DNA from: Syntrophales bacterium
GTDB taxonomy: Bacteria > Desulfobacterota > Syntrophia > Syntrophales > UBA4778
Direction of reading: 5' to 3'
DNA: 64,000 bases
Assembly: GCA_028712885.1 (NCBI GenBank)
Contig: JAQTPK010000009.1
Span: forward strand, 1 to 64,000
The position numbers and the translations under genes are program-made. Below the pieces are notes generated by a model, which saw only the letters and a program-made list of their open reading frames with translations, was not told the DNA's origin and did not search any database. Of this stretch, positions 50,360 to 59,359 are shown one piece after another; within the stretch, counting starts at the first letter, position 1; every line of letters starts with the position of its first letter.

Positions 50360-51212
50360 AGTCAGGACCGCACCGCCCGGTAATATTCTCGTGCCGGCGG
50401 ACGGCTCCGATTACAGCGGGACCGCCATCCGCTATGCGATTTACGTTGCGGGGAAGCTGAATTCCGGATTAACCGGGCTTCACGTCGTAGACTTGAAGAT
50501 TATTCAGGGTCCTCTCTTCAGCGACATCGCGTTTTACAGCGGTCTGCCCGCATATTACGAATTCCTGCCGACGATAGAAGACGCCCTGGAACGCAGGGCG
50601 GACAGGATCCTGGGGGAATTCGAAAAGCTTTGCCGCAGCGCCGGCGTGCCGTTTGAGTTGAAAAAAGCCAGGGGGATAATCGACGAGACGATCCTTTCCG
50701 AGGGGAAAAAAACGGACTGGACGCTCCTGGCGCAAAGAGGCGAGCATTCCCATCTCGGCCAGGGCATTCTTCTGGGGTCCACGGCCGAAGCTGTTGCCAG
50801 AAAATCCCAGAAGCCTGTTATGATTACCCCGCGCGAATTCAAGGAAATAGAGAGCATCGGGCTGGCTTACGACGGGAGCGCCCCGGCTGCAACCGCCATG
50901 AAAATCGCGGCGGAACTCTCGGCAGCCGTCCGCTGGCCGTTGACCGTGATCGTCGTCTCGGATTCCCAGGAAGCTGCGGCCAGGCTGATCCGGTCGGCGG
51001 AATCTTTCCTCGAGCCTTTTGAAATAGACAGCGAAGTAATCACCCTTACCGGCAGAGAGGATCGGGAGATCCTTAAGTTCATAAAGGAAGGATCTGTCGA
51101 GCTGATGGTCATGGGTGCGTTCGGGAGGGGCCGGGTCAAGGAATTCCTGCTGGGAAGCACGACGGCGTTCATTATACGAAACAGTCCGATTCCGGTACTG
51201 CTCACCCATTAA
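50340..51212 (+). CDS. Tandem-domain universal stress protein
   Basis: NILVPADGSDYSGTAIRYAIYVAG; second domain GLAYDGSAPAATAMKIA...ELMVMGAFGRGRVKEFLLGSTT. Confidence 0.88.
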   Translation: MEKSRNEVRTAPPGNILVPADGSDYSGTAIRYAIYVAGKLNSGLTGLHVVDLKIIQGPLFSDIAFYSGLPAYYEFLPTIEDALERRADRILGEFEKLCRSAGVPFELKKARGIIDETILSEGKKTDWTLLAQRGEHSHLGQGILLGSTAEAVARKSQKPVMITPREFKEIESIGLAYDGSAPAATAMKIAAELSAAVRWPLTVIVVSDSQEAAARLIRSAESFLEPFEIDSEVITLTGREDREILKFIKEGSVELMVMGAFGRGRVKEFLLGSTTAFIIRNSPIPVLLTH

Positions 51213-51227
51213 CTATCTGGATGAAGT

Positions 51228-51407
51228 TAGTCTCAAGTCCCAGGTTGCTCAACCAGGAAACATAATATTTAAAACAGCAGGTCTGCTTTTGCTTGAGGGC
51301 CTGTTGCTCAAATAAACTCATTTATACTTTCAATGTCTGGCCCCACCCGCGCACCGAAAATTTCCGGAAAACCGCTGGACTGTTTAGGCAACAGGCCCTT
51401 GAGACTA
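51228..51407. repeat. ~180-bp segment bounded by imperfect terminal inverted repeats (MITE-like or hairpin)
   Basis: TAGTCTCAAGTCCCAGGTTGC at left; TAGTCTCAAGGGCCTGTTGCC (reverse complement) at right; a third related copy TTGAGGGCCTGTTGCTCAA inside. Confidence 0.55.
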
Positions 51408-52235
51408 CTTTTTACCTTTCACCTTTAACTCTTTTTCCGGGGCCGGCTCGCATTCAAACGATCCGGGGGGGAAAGAGGTGCGGACGGATTCCTGCAGCGA
51501 TGTAAGTGCGTCCTGGCGGGTTAAATCGAAATCAATGGGCGTAATCGTAATCATGCCCTCCTTCAGGGCGACGGCGTCGCAGTCTATTCCCTCCGCTCCG
51601 CTTATCTCCGTCTCCCCGGCCAGCCAGTAGTAGATGTTTTCCCTCGGGTCTATTCTCCTGTCAAAATCTTCTATCAGGCGGGCTCTGCCCTGCCTTACGA
51701 CCGCGACTCCCCTGATCCGGTCCTCCGGGAGGGCAGGCACATTCACGTTCAGCGGAACGCTCTTGAGGGGATTTTGACCAAGAATGAAAAGGGCCATCCT
51801 GCGGGCGAATTTTGCCGCAAACGAAAAGTCGCTGTTGCGCCGGTGGCTGTCGAGAGAGAGAGCCATGGCCGGGACTCCGAGGATCGCTCCCTCCGTCGCC
51901 GCTGAAACCGTTCCCGAATATATAACGTTTATGCCGACGTTTGCTCCCCGGTTTATACCGGACACAACGAGATCGACCGGATTCTCGCAGAGCTCCTTAA
52001 CTCCGATCTTGACGCAGTCCGCAGGGGTTCCCGAAACGGCATAGCCGTAGAAGCTCCCGTTCCGGTTGGCTTTCCTTACCATCAGCGGGCGGGCTATCGT
52101 AATGGCGTGGCCGACGGCGCTCTGTTCCGCTTCGGGGGCAACTATTACGCACTGGGCTATTCTGGAAAGCTCCCGGTACAGGGCGTGGAGTCCCTGGGCA
52201 TAGATGCCGTCGTCATTGGTCAAGAGAAATCGCAT
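51405..52235 (-). CDS. surE: 5'/3'-nucleotidase SurE
   Basis: MRFLLTNDDGIYAQGLHALYREL; SGINRGANVGINVIYSGTVSAATEG. Confidence 0.95.
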   Translation of the reverse strand: MRFLLTNDDGIYAQGLHALYRELSRIAQCVIVAPEAEQSAVGHAITIARPLMVRKANRNGSFYGYAVSGTPADCVKIGVKELCENPVDLVVSGINRGANVGINVIYSGTVSAATEGAILGVPAMALSLDSHRRNSDFSFAAKFARRMALFILGQNPLKSVPLNVNVPALPEDRIRGVAVVRQGRARLIEDFDRRIDPRENIYYWLAGETEISGAEGIDCDAVALKEGMITITPIDFDLTRQDALTSLQESVRTSFPPGSFECEPAPEKELKVKGKK

Positions 52236-52272
52236 GTGATTTATTATACAGAAAGTGTTCCAAAAAATGAAT

Positions 52273-52303
52273 GGGGGGACCTGAAGATGTTTCAGATCCC
52301 CCC
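52273..52303 (-). terminator. Rho-independent terminator after dnaK
   Basis: Minus strand GGGGGGATCTGAAACATCTTCAGGTCCCCCC then ATTCATTTTTT. Confidence 0.75.
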
Positions 52304-52324
52304 TTCGATTGCAAGACGACGGGA

Positions 52325-54241
52325 TTATTTTACTTCTTCGAAATCAGCGTCTACGACGTCGTCGTCCTTTTTCCCCTGGCCGGGCTGAGGTCCCGCTCCG
52401 GCCTGCGCACCTTCCTGCTGGCCCGCCTGCTGCTCCGTAGATTTCGCGTACATCGCCTCGGCCAGTTTGTGGGATGCCTGGGTGAGTTCGTCCTGAGCGG
52501 ACCGGATCGCGCCGAGATCGTCTCCTTCCAGGGCTTTTTTGACTTTTGCGACCGCCGTCTCGATCCTGGCCTTGTCATCGGACGAGATTTTATCGCCGAA
52601 ATCTTTTATGTTTTTCTCTACCGAGTAGATCATGGAATCGGCCTGGTTCCTCGCCTCGATCAGCTCTTTTCTTCTGCGGTCATCCTCCTGATGAGATTCC
52701 GCATCCCTGACGAGCTTGTCTATTTCCTCCTTGGAAAGGCCGCTCGATGCAGTGATCCGGATGCTTTGTTCCTTGCCGGTTCCGAGGTCTTTTGCGGAAA
52801 CGTGCACGATCCCGTTGGCGTCGATGTCGAATGTGACCTCTATCTGCGGCACGCCCCTGGGTGCGGGGGGGATACCGACCAGCTCGAATCTTCCGAGAGT
52901 CTTGTTGTCCCCGGCCATGGCGCGCTCTCCCTGGAGCACGTGGATGCTCACCGCCGGCTGGTTGTCTGCCGCCGTCGAGAAAATCTGGCTCTTTTTGGTC
53001 GGAATCGTCGTATTTTTCTCGATCAGCTTGGTCATTACCCCGCCCAGGGTTTCAATGCCCAGCGAAAGCGGGGTGACGTCGAGGAGCAGAATGTCTTTGA
53101 CTTCTCCCGACAACACGCCGGCCTGGATAGCGGCCCCGATCGCGACTACTTCGTCCGGATTGACTCCTTTATGCGGCTCTCTGCTGAAAAGCTCGCGCAC
53201 TTTCTGCTGCACCCGCGGCATCCGCGTCATGCCGCCGACAAGGATGACCTCATCGATTTCCCGCGGCGTCAGGTTGGCGTCTTTCATCGCCGTGCGGCAG
53301 GGTCCTTCGAGTTTCATAATAAGATCGTCGACAAGCTGCTCCAGCTTAGCCCTTGTCAGTCTCATGGTGAGGTGTTTCGGCCCGGACGCATCCGCCGTAA
53401 TGAACGGCAGGTTAATATCGGTCTCCAGAGTCGTCGAAAGCTCCATTTTTGCCTTCTCAGCGGCTTCCTTGATCCGCTGGAGCGCCATCCGGTCCTTCTT
53501 CAGGTCTATACCCTGCTCCCTTTTGAATTCGTCGCAGATAAAGTCCATCACTTTCTGGTCGAAATCCTCGCCGCCCAGATGAGTATCTCCGTTGGTCGAT
53601 TTGACCTCGAATACTCCGTCGCCGATCTCGAGAATGGAGATATCAAAAGTTCCTCCGCCGAGGTCGAAAACCGCGATTTTCTCGTCTTTCTTTTTGTCCA
53701 GTCCGTAAGCAAGCGAAGCCGCTGTGGGCTCATTGATAATCCTGACCACGTTCAAGCCGGCGATCTTGCCGGCGTCCTTGGTGGCCTGGCGTTGGGAATC
53801 GTCGAAATAAGCGGGAACGGTTATTACGGCGTCGTTAACCTTTTCCCCGAGATAGGCCTCTGCGGTCTCCTTCATCTTGGCCAGAATCATCGAGGATATC
53901 TCCGCGGGGCTGTAGTTCTTTCCGCGGATCGTCATCTGCGCATCTCCGTTGGATGCTTCCGAGATCTTGAATGGGGAGATCGTCTTGTCATACTGGACTT
54001 CTTTGGAATTGTATTTCCGTCCGATCAGTCTCTTGATGGCGTAAACGGTGTTTTCAGGATTGGTGATCGCCTGCCTGCGGGCGGCTGTCCCCACAATTCT
54101 CTCTCCTTTGTCCGTGAAAGCGACGACGGACGGAGTAATCCGGCTCCCCTCCTGATTCGGGATGACGACGGGATCGCCGCCGATCATGATCGCAACGCAC
54201 GAATTCGTCGTTCCCAGGTCGATTCCGATAATTTTAGCCAT
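52325..54241 (-). CDS. dnaK: Chaperone DnaK
   Basis: [20 protein letters not shown]-terminal [13 protein letters not shown]. Confidence 0.97.
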   Translation of the reverse strand: MAKIIGIDLGTTNSCVAIMIGGDPVVIPNQEGSRITPSVVAFTDKGERIVGTAARRQAITNPENTVYAIKRLIGRKYNSKEVQYDKTISPFKISEASNGDAQMTIRGKNYSPAEISSMILAKMKETAEAYLGEKVNDAVITVPAYFDDSQRQATKDAGKIAGLNVVRIINEPTAASLAYGLDKKKDEKIAVFDLGGGTFDISILEIGDGVFEVKSTNGDTHLGGEDFDQKVMDFICDEFKREQGIDLKKDRMALQRIKEAAEKAKMELSTTLETDINLPFITADASGPKHLTMRLTRAKLEQLVDDLIMKLEGPCRTAMKDANLTPREIDEVILVGGMTRMPRVQQKVRELFSREPHKGVNPDEVVAIGAAIQAGVLSGEVKDILLLDVTPLSLGIETLGGVMTKLIEKNTTIPTKKSQIFSTAADNQPAVSIHVLQGERAMAGDNKTLGRFELVGIPPAPRGVPQIEVTFDIDANGIVHVSAKDLGTGKEQSIRITASSGLSKEEIDKLVRDAESHQEDDRRRKELIEARNQADSMIYSVEKNIKDFGDKISSDDKARIETAVAKVKKALEGDDLGAIRSAQDELTQASHKLAEAMYAKSTEQQAGQQEGAQAGAGPQPGQGKKDDDVVDADFEEVK

Positions 54242-54260
54242 GATTAAAAATCCTCCTTGC

Positions 54261-54851
54261 TTACGATTTGCCTTGATCGAGTTCCTCCGCTTCCGGCTTG
54301 TGCTTGGTTACGGAAACACGCGCCGGTTTCAGCAGGCGGTCGTTCAGGAGATAGCCCTTCTCGAATTCATCCAGGACCCTGTTGTCTTCATGGTCCGGAC
54401 TTTCCACGCTCAATACAGCCTCATGCAGGTTCGGGTCGAATTCACTTCCGGCTGCCTCCACCTGCTTCACCCCGAATTTTCCCAGGCGTTGGAGGAACTG
54501 GCCGCGGATGATCTTCAGGCCATCGATAAAAGCATCGATATCTCTCGCTTTTTCAGCGTGCTCCAATGCGCGGTCGATATTGTCGAGGATAGGAAGGATC
54601 TCCTTTATAAGGTTTTCATTTCCATAGCGGACGAGTTCCGATCGCTCTTTGATCGAGTGTTTTTTGAAATTGTCCAGCTCGGCCGCAATGCGCAAATACT
54701 TCTCGTAATTGTCTTTGGACTCTTTTTCCTTTTCTTCCAGTTTCGTTTTCAGGTCTGTCGATTCCTTGTTTTCAGGCTCCGCAGGCATTTTCGTTTCCGG
54801 GATCTGTTCCCCGGCGGAGCCTTTTTTGTTGTGGTCAGCACCTTTTCCCAT
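54261..54851 (-). CDS. grpE: Nucleotide exchange factor GrpE
   Basis: 196 aa upstream of dna[34 protein letters not shown]. Confidence 0.92.
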   Translation of the reverse strand: MGKGADHNKKGSAGEQIPETKMPAEPENKESTDLKTKLEEKEKESKDNYEKYLRIAAELDNFKKHSIKERSELVRYGNENLIKEILPILDNIDRALEHAEKARDIDAFIDGLKIIRGQFLQRLGKFGVKQVEAAGSEFDPNLHEAVLSVESPDHEDNRVLDEFEKGYLLNDRLLKPARVSVTKHKPEAEELDQGKS

Positions 54852-54899
54852 CGTCAGTTCCTCTTCCGCTATGCCCGCGCGCTTATGCTTGAACAGCGC

Positions 54900-55496
54900 C
54901 TATCTCTTATGGTCAGGCTTCTGGAAAAGCCTGTAATCCACCAGTTCGCAGATGGCATGCCCGACGGTGATATGAATTTCCTGAATCCGGGGGGTGCTTC
55001 CTCCCGATACATTAAGCGAATGATCCGCGATCCTGGCAATTTCTCCCCCGTCACGACCGGTCAGCCCGATGGTGATGAGGTCCATTTTTTTCGCCGTTTC
55101 AAAGGCCTTGATCACGTTCGGCGAAGCGCCGCTGGTGCTTATGCCCCAGGCCACGTCGCCGGGCTGTCCGATGGCCCTGATCTGCTTTGAAAAAATTTCA
55201 GAAAAATCATAATCATTTGCAATACTAGTGATGACTGAGGTATCGGTGTTCAAGGCGATGGCGGGCAAGGGCGGTCTCTCGATCATGAATCGGTTTACGA
55301 ATTCCGCCGCAATGTGCTGGGCATCCGCCGCGCTTCCGCCGTTTCCAAAGAGCAGAATCTTGTTGCCTGCTTTGAGGGCCGCCGTAATAACCTCCACAAC
55401 CCTCGCCAGCCTGCTCAGATTCTCGTTTATGAAAACCTCTTTAAGATGACTGCTTTCCTTGAAAATCCGCAACAGAATGTCTTCAATATCTTCCAT
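54900..55496 (-). CDS. gmhA: Sedoheptulose-7-phosphate isomerase
   Basis: GNKILLFGNGGSAADAQHIAAEFVNRF; WGISTSGASPNVIKA. Confidence 0.92.
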   Translation of the reverse strand: MEDIEDILLRIFKESSHLKEVFINENLSRLARVVEVITAALKAGNKILLFGNGGSAADAQHIAAEFVNRFMIERPPLPAIALNTDTSVITSIANDYDFSEIFSKQIRAIGQPGDVAWGISTSGASPNVIKAFETAKKMDLITIGLTGRDGGEIARIADHSLNVSGGSTPRIQEIHITVGHAICELVDYRLFQKPDHKR

Positions 55497-55729
55497 AACT
55501 TACTAAATCTCTCCATGGTCAACTGGCCATAATTTATTAATGGTTTTCCCCCTGTCAAGATAATGCGGAAAATGATTGCAGTTTTAACGGGAATAAATGG
55601 AGCGTCCGGGTCCTGGAGGTAATCACGAATCTGAGTAAGGCGCGGTCCAAAGAGTCCCAGCTTAGAGATTTCTTTGAGAACGATGCAGAGGATTTCCGTG
55701 TTTTGAGCCGGAGTGGGGATCGGATTTTT

Positions 55730-57763
55730 TCAGTCCTCGTCCGGCAGCACGTCCGGGCGAAGACGTCTTAATTCCTCGAGTTTTCCACGATTCAGGCTTG
55801 ATTTCCAGGCGAAGTAGCCCGCTATCTTCGTAATGCCGTCCACGTCCTCGGAGCCGCATTTTGGGCATTTTTCAGTGAATCCCCGGCTGGTGTCAAGACA
55901 GGAGCGGCAGCAGGTAAAATCGGGGGAGAACGTCAATTGAGTGTTCCCGCAATCCCTGAATACTCTCTTCATAAGGGATACCAGGGAGCTCCCGCGCGGC
56001 ATGGCGGACCCCAGCCATACATGGCTGACCGCGCCCCACCCGGCCAAGGGGTGATAGGCGCCTTCATGATGGAGGCGAGTCATCACGTCTGCAGCATGAT
56101 CCGCCGTTATTGAGCCGGAATAATATACGCCTCCGCTGACCAGATCTCCGCTGATATGACGGCCTGCTTCAGGGGAGTGATACCTGAGATCCAGCCTGGC
56201 AAAACGATACGCGGTCGTCTCAGCAGGCGAGCAGGCGAGCGACAGGCGTATGCCGTACCTTCGCCCCAGTTTACCCGCGACGGAACCCAGATGGGAGAGG
56301 ATTTTTTTTCCATAACGGAGGGCTTCCACCGCGGAGCGGGCCTGCCCTCCCGATCTCATTTTAACGAGCTCGTTGAGGCCGACGAAACCGAGCAGGTACC
56401 GGGCATTATCGTAATCGAGATAAGGCGACCCGTCCCGGTCCATGGCGCAGAAGGCCAGGGGCCCTTCCTTTCCATGGGACTGAAGCGTTTTCATGTAGTC
56501 CCTTTTCTGCGCATGGGCCCTGGCTGCGAGCTCCGTCAGCGAACTGAGGAGGGAAAAAAGTCTCGCATCGTCGTTTTTTGAGCGATACCCGATCCTGGGC
56601 AGATTGAGCGTGACCATATGGACGGCCGCGCTCCTTTCATCCCCGCCGAGACCCTCCCCTGCCGGCGGCGTCCGGTCGAGCACAAAGAAGGGGTTTCCTT
56701 TATCTGCCGCCGCATTGCAGGCGTGGCGGAGAAAGTCCTTCGCTCCCGCCTCGCGAAACATCGATGCCGATACGTGAAGGACCGGTTTCGGAAAGAAGAA
56801 AGGCTTATTGCCGGCATCCCCCCGAAGATAAACTTCCATCATGGCCCAGGCGAGGCGGCGGGCGTCCTTCACATACTCTCCGTATTTCCTGCCGGTCGGG
56901 ATCCCGCCCGGCCCTATCGCCGCGCGGGCCGCCGTCTCATCCGGAATATCCCAATGAACGTGCAGGTTGGTGTACATGACCTGGCCCCCTCTCGAGACGG
57001 CCAATTGGGAGAATTCGAATATGAGCATCTGGACAAGCTGCCGCACCTGCTCATCCGTCCAGCCGGTAATATACGGGGCGAAGCAGACGTTCACCGCCTT
57101 CCATTCTATCGGCCCGGCGAAATTTCCCTGCAGGGCGGCGCTGAACCGCACCATATGCGCGAGGAGCACCTCTGCATGCCGTGCCGGCTTCGCCCGGGAA
57201 GACAGGTTGGGCAGATCGATTCCGTGTTCCTTGATATGCTCCAGCGATTGGGCCGAGCAGTAAGGGCGGTCGATATACCCGAGATTGTGGAGGTGGAAAT
57301 CCCCGGAAAGATGGGCTTCGCTCACGTCTTGAGAAAAGACGCTGTTCAGTGCGTATTCCCTTTTTATGCCGAGGGCCAGGGTAAGATTGGTCCCCTCCGG
57401 CCAGTGGGGAACATTGGCGTTCTCGCGGTTTCGATGGGCGATGAGATTGCCGATATCGTAGAGGGGAAAACCGAGCCGGGCATGGGCCCGCCTCGCGTGC
57501 TCGAGCCCTCTTTCGATCAGGCGGGCGTTTACGAGCTCGCGGATCAGAGGGGCCGTGAGGGTGGCGATTCCTGAGGAGAAAATCTGCTTTTCCACTTCCC
57601 GGCTTATGGCTTCCGCCGTATCGCCGTCCACATAGGTCTCCAGAAGCAGGGCGTCAACTATCTTCTGCCGGTTCCATTGGACGACATCCTCATTGGACGT
57701 CCTGACGAAGAGCGTAATATCCGTCGTATCCTTCTTCACGGGTGTACGTTGCTTCGTCCTCAC
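55730..57763 (-). CDS. nrdD: Anaerobic ribonucleoside-triphosphate reductase (GTG start overlapping alaC stop)
   Basis: ATP-cone-like N-terminus; GNFAGPIEWKAVNVCFAPY; C-terminal CCRSC..CPKCG..ITKIAGYFAWKSSLNRGKLEEL. Confidence 0.9.
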   Translation of the reverse strand: MRTKQRTPVKKDTTDITLFVRTSNEDVVQWNRQKIVDALLLETYVDGDTAEAISREVEKQIFSSGIATLTAPLIRELVNARLIERGLEHARRAHARLGFPLYDIGNLIAHRNRENANVPHWPEGTNLTLALGIKREYALNSVFSQDVSEAHLSGDFHLHNLGYIDRPYCSAQSLEHIKEHGIDLPNLSSRAKPARHAEVLLAHMVRFSAALQGNFAGPIEWKAVNVCFAPYITGWTDEQVRQLVQMLIFEFSQLAVSRGGQVMYTNLHVHWDIPDETAARAAIGPGGIPTGRKYGEYVKDARRLAWAMMEVYLRGDAGNKPFFFPKPVLHVSASMFREAGAKDFLRHACNAAADKGNPFFVLDRTPPAGEGLGGDERSAAVHMVTLNLPRIGYRSKNDDARLFSLLSSLTELAARAHAQKRDYMKTLQSHGKEGPLAFCAMDRDGSPYLDYDNARYLLGFVGLNELVKMRSGGQARSAVEALRYGKKILSHLGSVAGKLGRRYGIRLSLACSPAETTAYRFARLDLRYHSPEAGRHISGDLVSGGVYYSGSITADHAADVMTRLHHEGAYHPLAGWGAVSHVWLGSAMPRGSSLVSLMKRVFRDCGNTQLTFSPDFTCCRSCLDTSRGFTEKCPKCGSEDVDGITKIAGYFAWKSSLNRGKLEELRRLRPDVLPDED

Positions 57764-58989
57764 GCGCCGGCCCCGGCGGCCTGTTTCTTTTCCATTCCGG
57801 TAAAAGAGAGCCGCTTGATCTGCCGGATCGCCTGCCGGATCCTGTTTTCATTTTCGACAAGGGCAATGCGCAGATAGCCATCGCCCTCCGGGCCGAAAGC
57901 GATTCCGGGGGAGACCGCCACTTCCGCCTCTTCCATGAGACGAACAGAATAGTCCATTGATCCGAGGGCGCGGAAGGGCTCGGGGATCGGGGCCCAGATG
58001 AACATGGACGCCCTCGGTTTTTCGACCTTCCATCCGATGGAGTTCAGTCCGTCGCAGAGCACGTCCCTTCTGCTCTGGTAAATCGCAGCCTGTTTCAGGA
58101 TTTCCTTGTCACAGTGGCGGAGGGCGATTATCGCCGCAATCTGCACCGCCTGGAAGAGGCCGTAATCGTAATAGCCTTTTATGCGCGAAAGGGCGTCGAC
58201 GATTCTGGGATTCCCGAGGCAGTAGCCTACTCTCCAGCCCGCCATGTTGTACGATTTGGAAAGAGTGCCGAATTCAACGGCCAGGTCCCTGGCCCCTTTG
58301 ACCTGCAGAATGCTCGGGGCCTCATATCCGTCAAAAGTCACCCTGGCGTAAGCGAAATCGTGGATGATGATCAGCCGCCTCCGCCTCGCTACCCTGACCG
58401 CCTCCTCCAGAAATCCCAGATCCACCGTCCGGGCCGTGGGGTTATGCGGGAAATTCAGGAAAAGAACTTTTGGGGCGGGAGAATGGGTGCGGCAGATCTC
58501 ATCGACGCTCTTCAGAAAGGTTTCATCATCCTCGTGAGGCACGCGGACGACCTCCGCGCCGGCAATTACGGCCGAATAAATATGTATCGGAAAGGCGGGG
58601 ACGGGGACAATCGCGGCATCTCCCGGCCCCAGCAGCGCCAGGGACAGATGAGAAACGCCCTCCTTCGAGCCGATCGTGCAAAGGACCTCCGTATCGGGGC
58701 TGAGCGACACTCCATACTGCCGCTCATAATAGAGGGAAATCTCCCGCCTGAGGTTATGAATTCCCGAAGCCACCGAATAGCGGTGATTCCTCGGATCCCG
58801 GACGACCTCGCAGAGCTTGTCAACAACGTTCCGGGGCGTCGGGTCGGAAGGGTTTCCCATGGCCAGGTCGATAATATCTGCCCCGGCCTTCCTCTTTTCC
58901 AGTTTCAATTTGTTTATCCTGCCGAATACATACGGCGGGAGCATGTCCATTCTTCTTGAAAAACTGATAAAGTCATCGTGGTTTTCCAT
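57760..58989 (-). CDS. alaC: AlaC-type glutamate-pyruvate aminotransferase (PLP class I/II)
   Basis: RMDMLPPYVFGRINKLKLEKRKAGADIIDLAMGNPSDPTP; TLSKSYNMAGWRVGYCLGN; closely resembles remembered E. coli AlaC sequence. Confidence 0.88.
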   Translation of the reverse strand: MENHDDFISFSRRMDMLPPYVFGRINKLKLEKRKAGADIIDLAMGNPSDPTPRNVVDKLCEVVRDPRNHRYSVASGIHNLRREISLYYERQYGVSLSPDTEVLCTIGSKEGVSHLSLALLGPGDAAIVPVPAFPIHIYSAVIAGAEVVRVPHEDDETFLKSVDEICRTHSPAPKVLFLNFPHNPTARTVDLGFLEEAVRVARRRRLIIIHDFAYARVTFDGYEAPSILQVKGARDLAVEFGTLSKSYNMAGWRVGYCLGNPRIVDALSRIKGYYDYGLFQAVQIAAIIALRHCDKEILKQAAIYQSRRDVLCDGLNSIGWKVEKPRASMFIWAPIPEPFRALGSMDYSVRLMEEAEVAVSPGIAFGPEGDGYLRIALVENENRIRQAIRQIKRLSFTGMEKKQAAGAGA

Positions 58990-59010
58990 TTTCTGCCTCT
59001 CCTTGCCGGT

Positions 59011-59041
59011 AAAAAAAAGCCCTGAAAAATACATCCAGGGC
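59011..59041 (-). terminator. Second terminator of the alaC leader
   Basis: Minus strand GCCCTG-gatgtattttt-CAGGGC-TTTTTTTT, just upstream of the alaC RBS. Confidence 0.8.
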
Positions 59042-59047
59042 CTCAAT

Positions 59048-59087
59048 AAAAAAGGCCATGGACAATTTGCTTATCCTGCCCATGGCC
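59048..59087 (-). terminator. First terminator of the alaC leader
   Basis: Minus strand GGCCATGG-gcaggataagcaaattgt-CCATGGCC-TTTTTTATT. Confidence 0.88.
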
Positions 59088-59102
59088 TGTGAGATTTTGT
59101 AA

Positions 59103-59180
59103 TCAGAGGGATCCGCCACACGCCATGGGCCGTTTAGCCCTGGCTGCCGCTGCCGCCTGCATCGTGATGACGGAAAACAT
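59103..59180 (-). CDS. Alanine-rich leader peptide MFSVITMQAAAAARAKRPMACGGSL (25 aa)
   Basis: ATG at 59180, TGA ending 59103; AAAGGG upstream; codons GCG GCA GCG GCA GCC AGG GCT; lies between promoter and terminators. Confidence 0.85.
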   Translation of the reverse strand: MFSVITMQAAAAARAKRPMACGGSL

Positions 59181-59207
59181 GTAATCCCTTTCGCTTTGTT
59201 GTTTTAA

Positions 59208-59236
59208 AGCATATTCAGGAATCTTGCAGTTGTCAA
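59208..59236 (-). promoter_or_regulatory. Sigma70-type promoter for alaC leader/alaC-nrdD
   Basis: TTGACA, 17-nt spacer, TATGCT on the minus strand. Confidence 0.8.
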
Positions 59237-59250
59237 ATGATTTTTACCCG

Positions 59251-59358
59251 GGCTAAAGGTAAAGGGCAAAAGGCAAATGGCTTAAAAAACAGCAGACAGA
59301 TTCAGATCTCCTGTCAGGTTTTTCGCCCTTAGCCTTGGGCCCTTAGCCTTTTGCCTGA
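59251..59358. repeat. Heptad tandem arrays in inverted orientation beside the HD gene stop
   Basis: GGCTAAA GGTAAAG GGCAAAA GGCAAAT GGCTTAA (59251-59285) and CGCCCTT AGCCTTG GGCCCTT AGCCTTT TGCCTGA (59324-59358). Confidence 0.92.
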
Positions 59359-59359
59359 C

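Noticed and set aside
52271-54247. 658-aa plus-strand ORF opposite dnaK
   Set aside because: Shadow ORF antisense to an unambiguous dnaK; composition (His/Arg/Asp-rich, no domain) typical of GC-rich antisense frames
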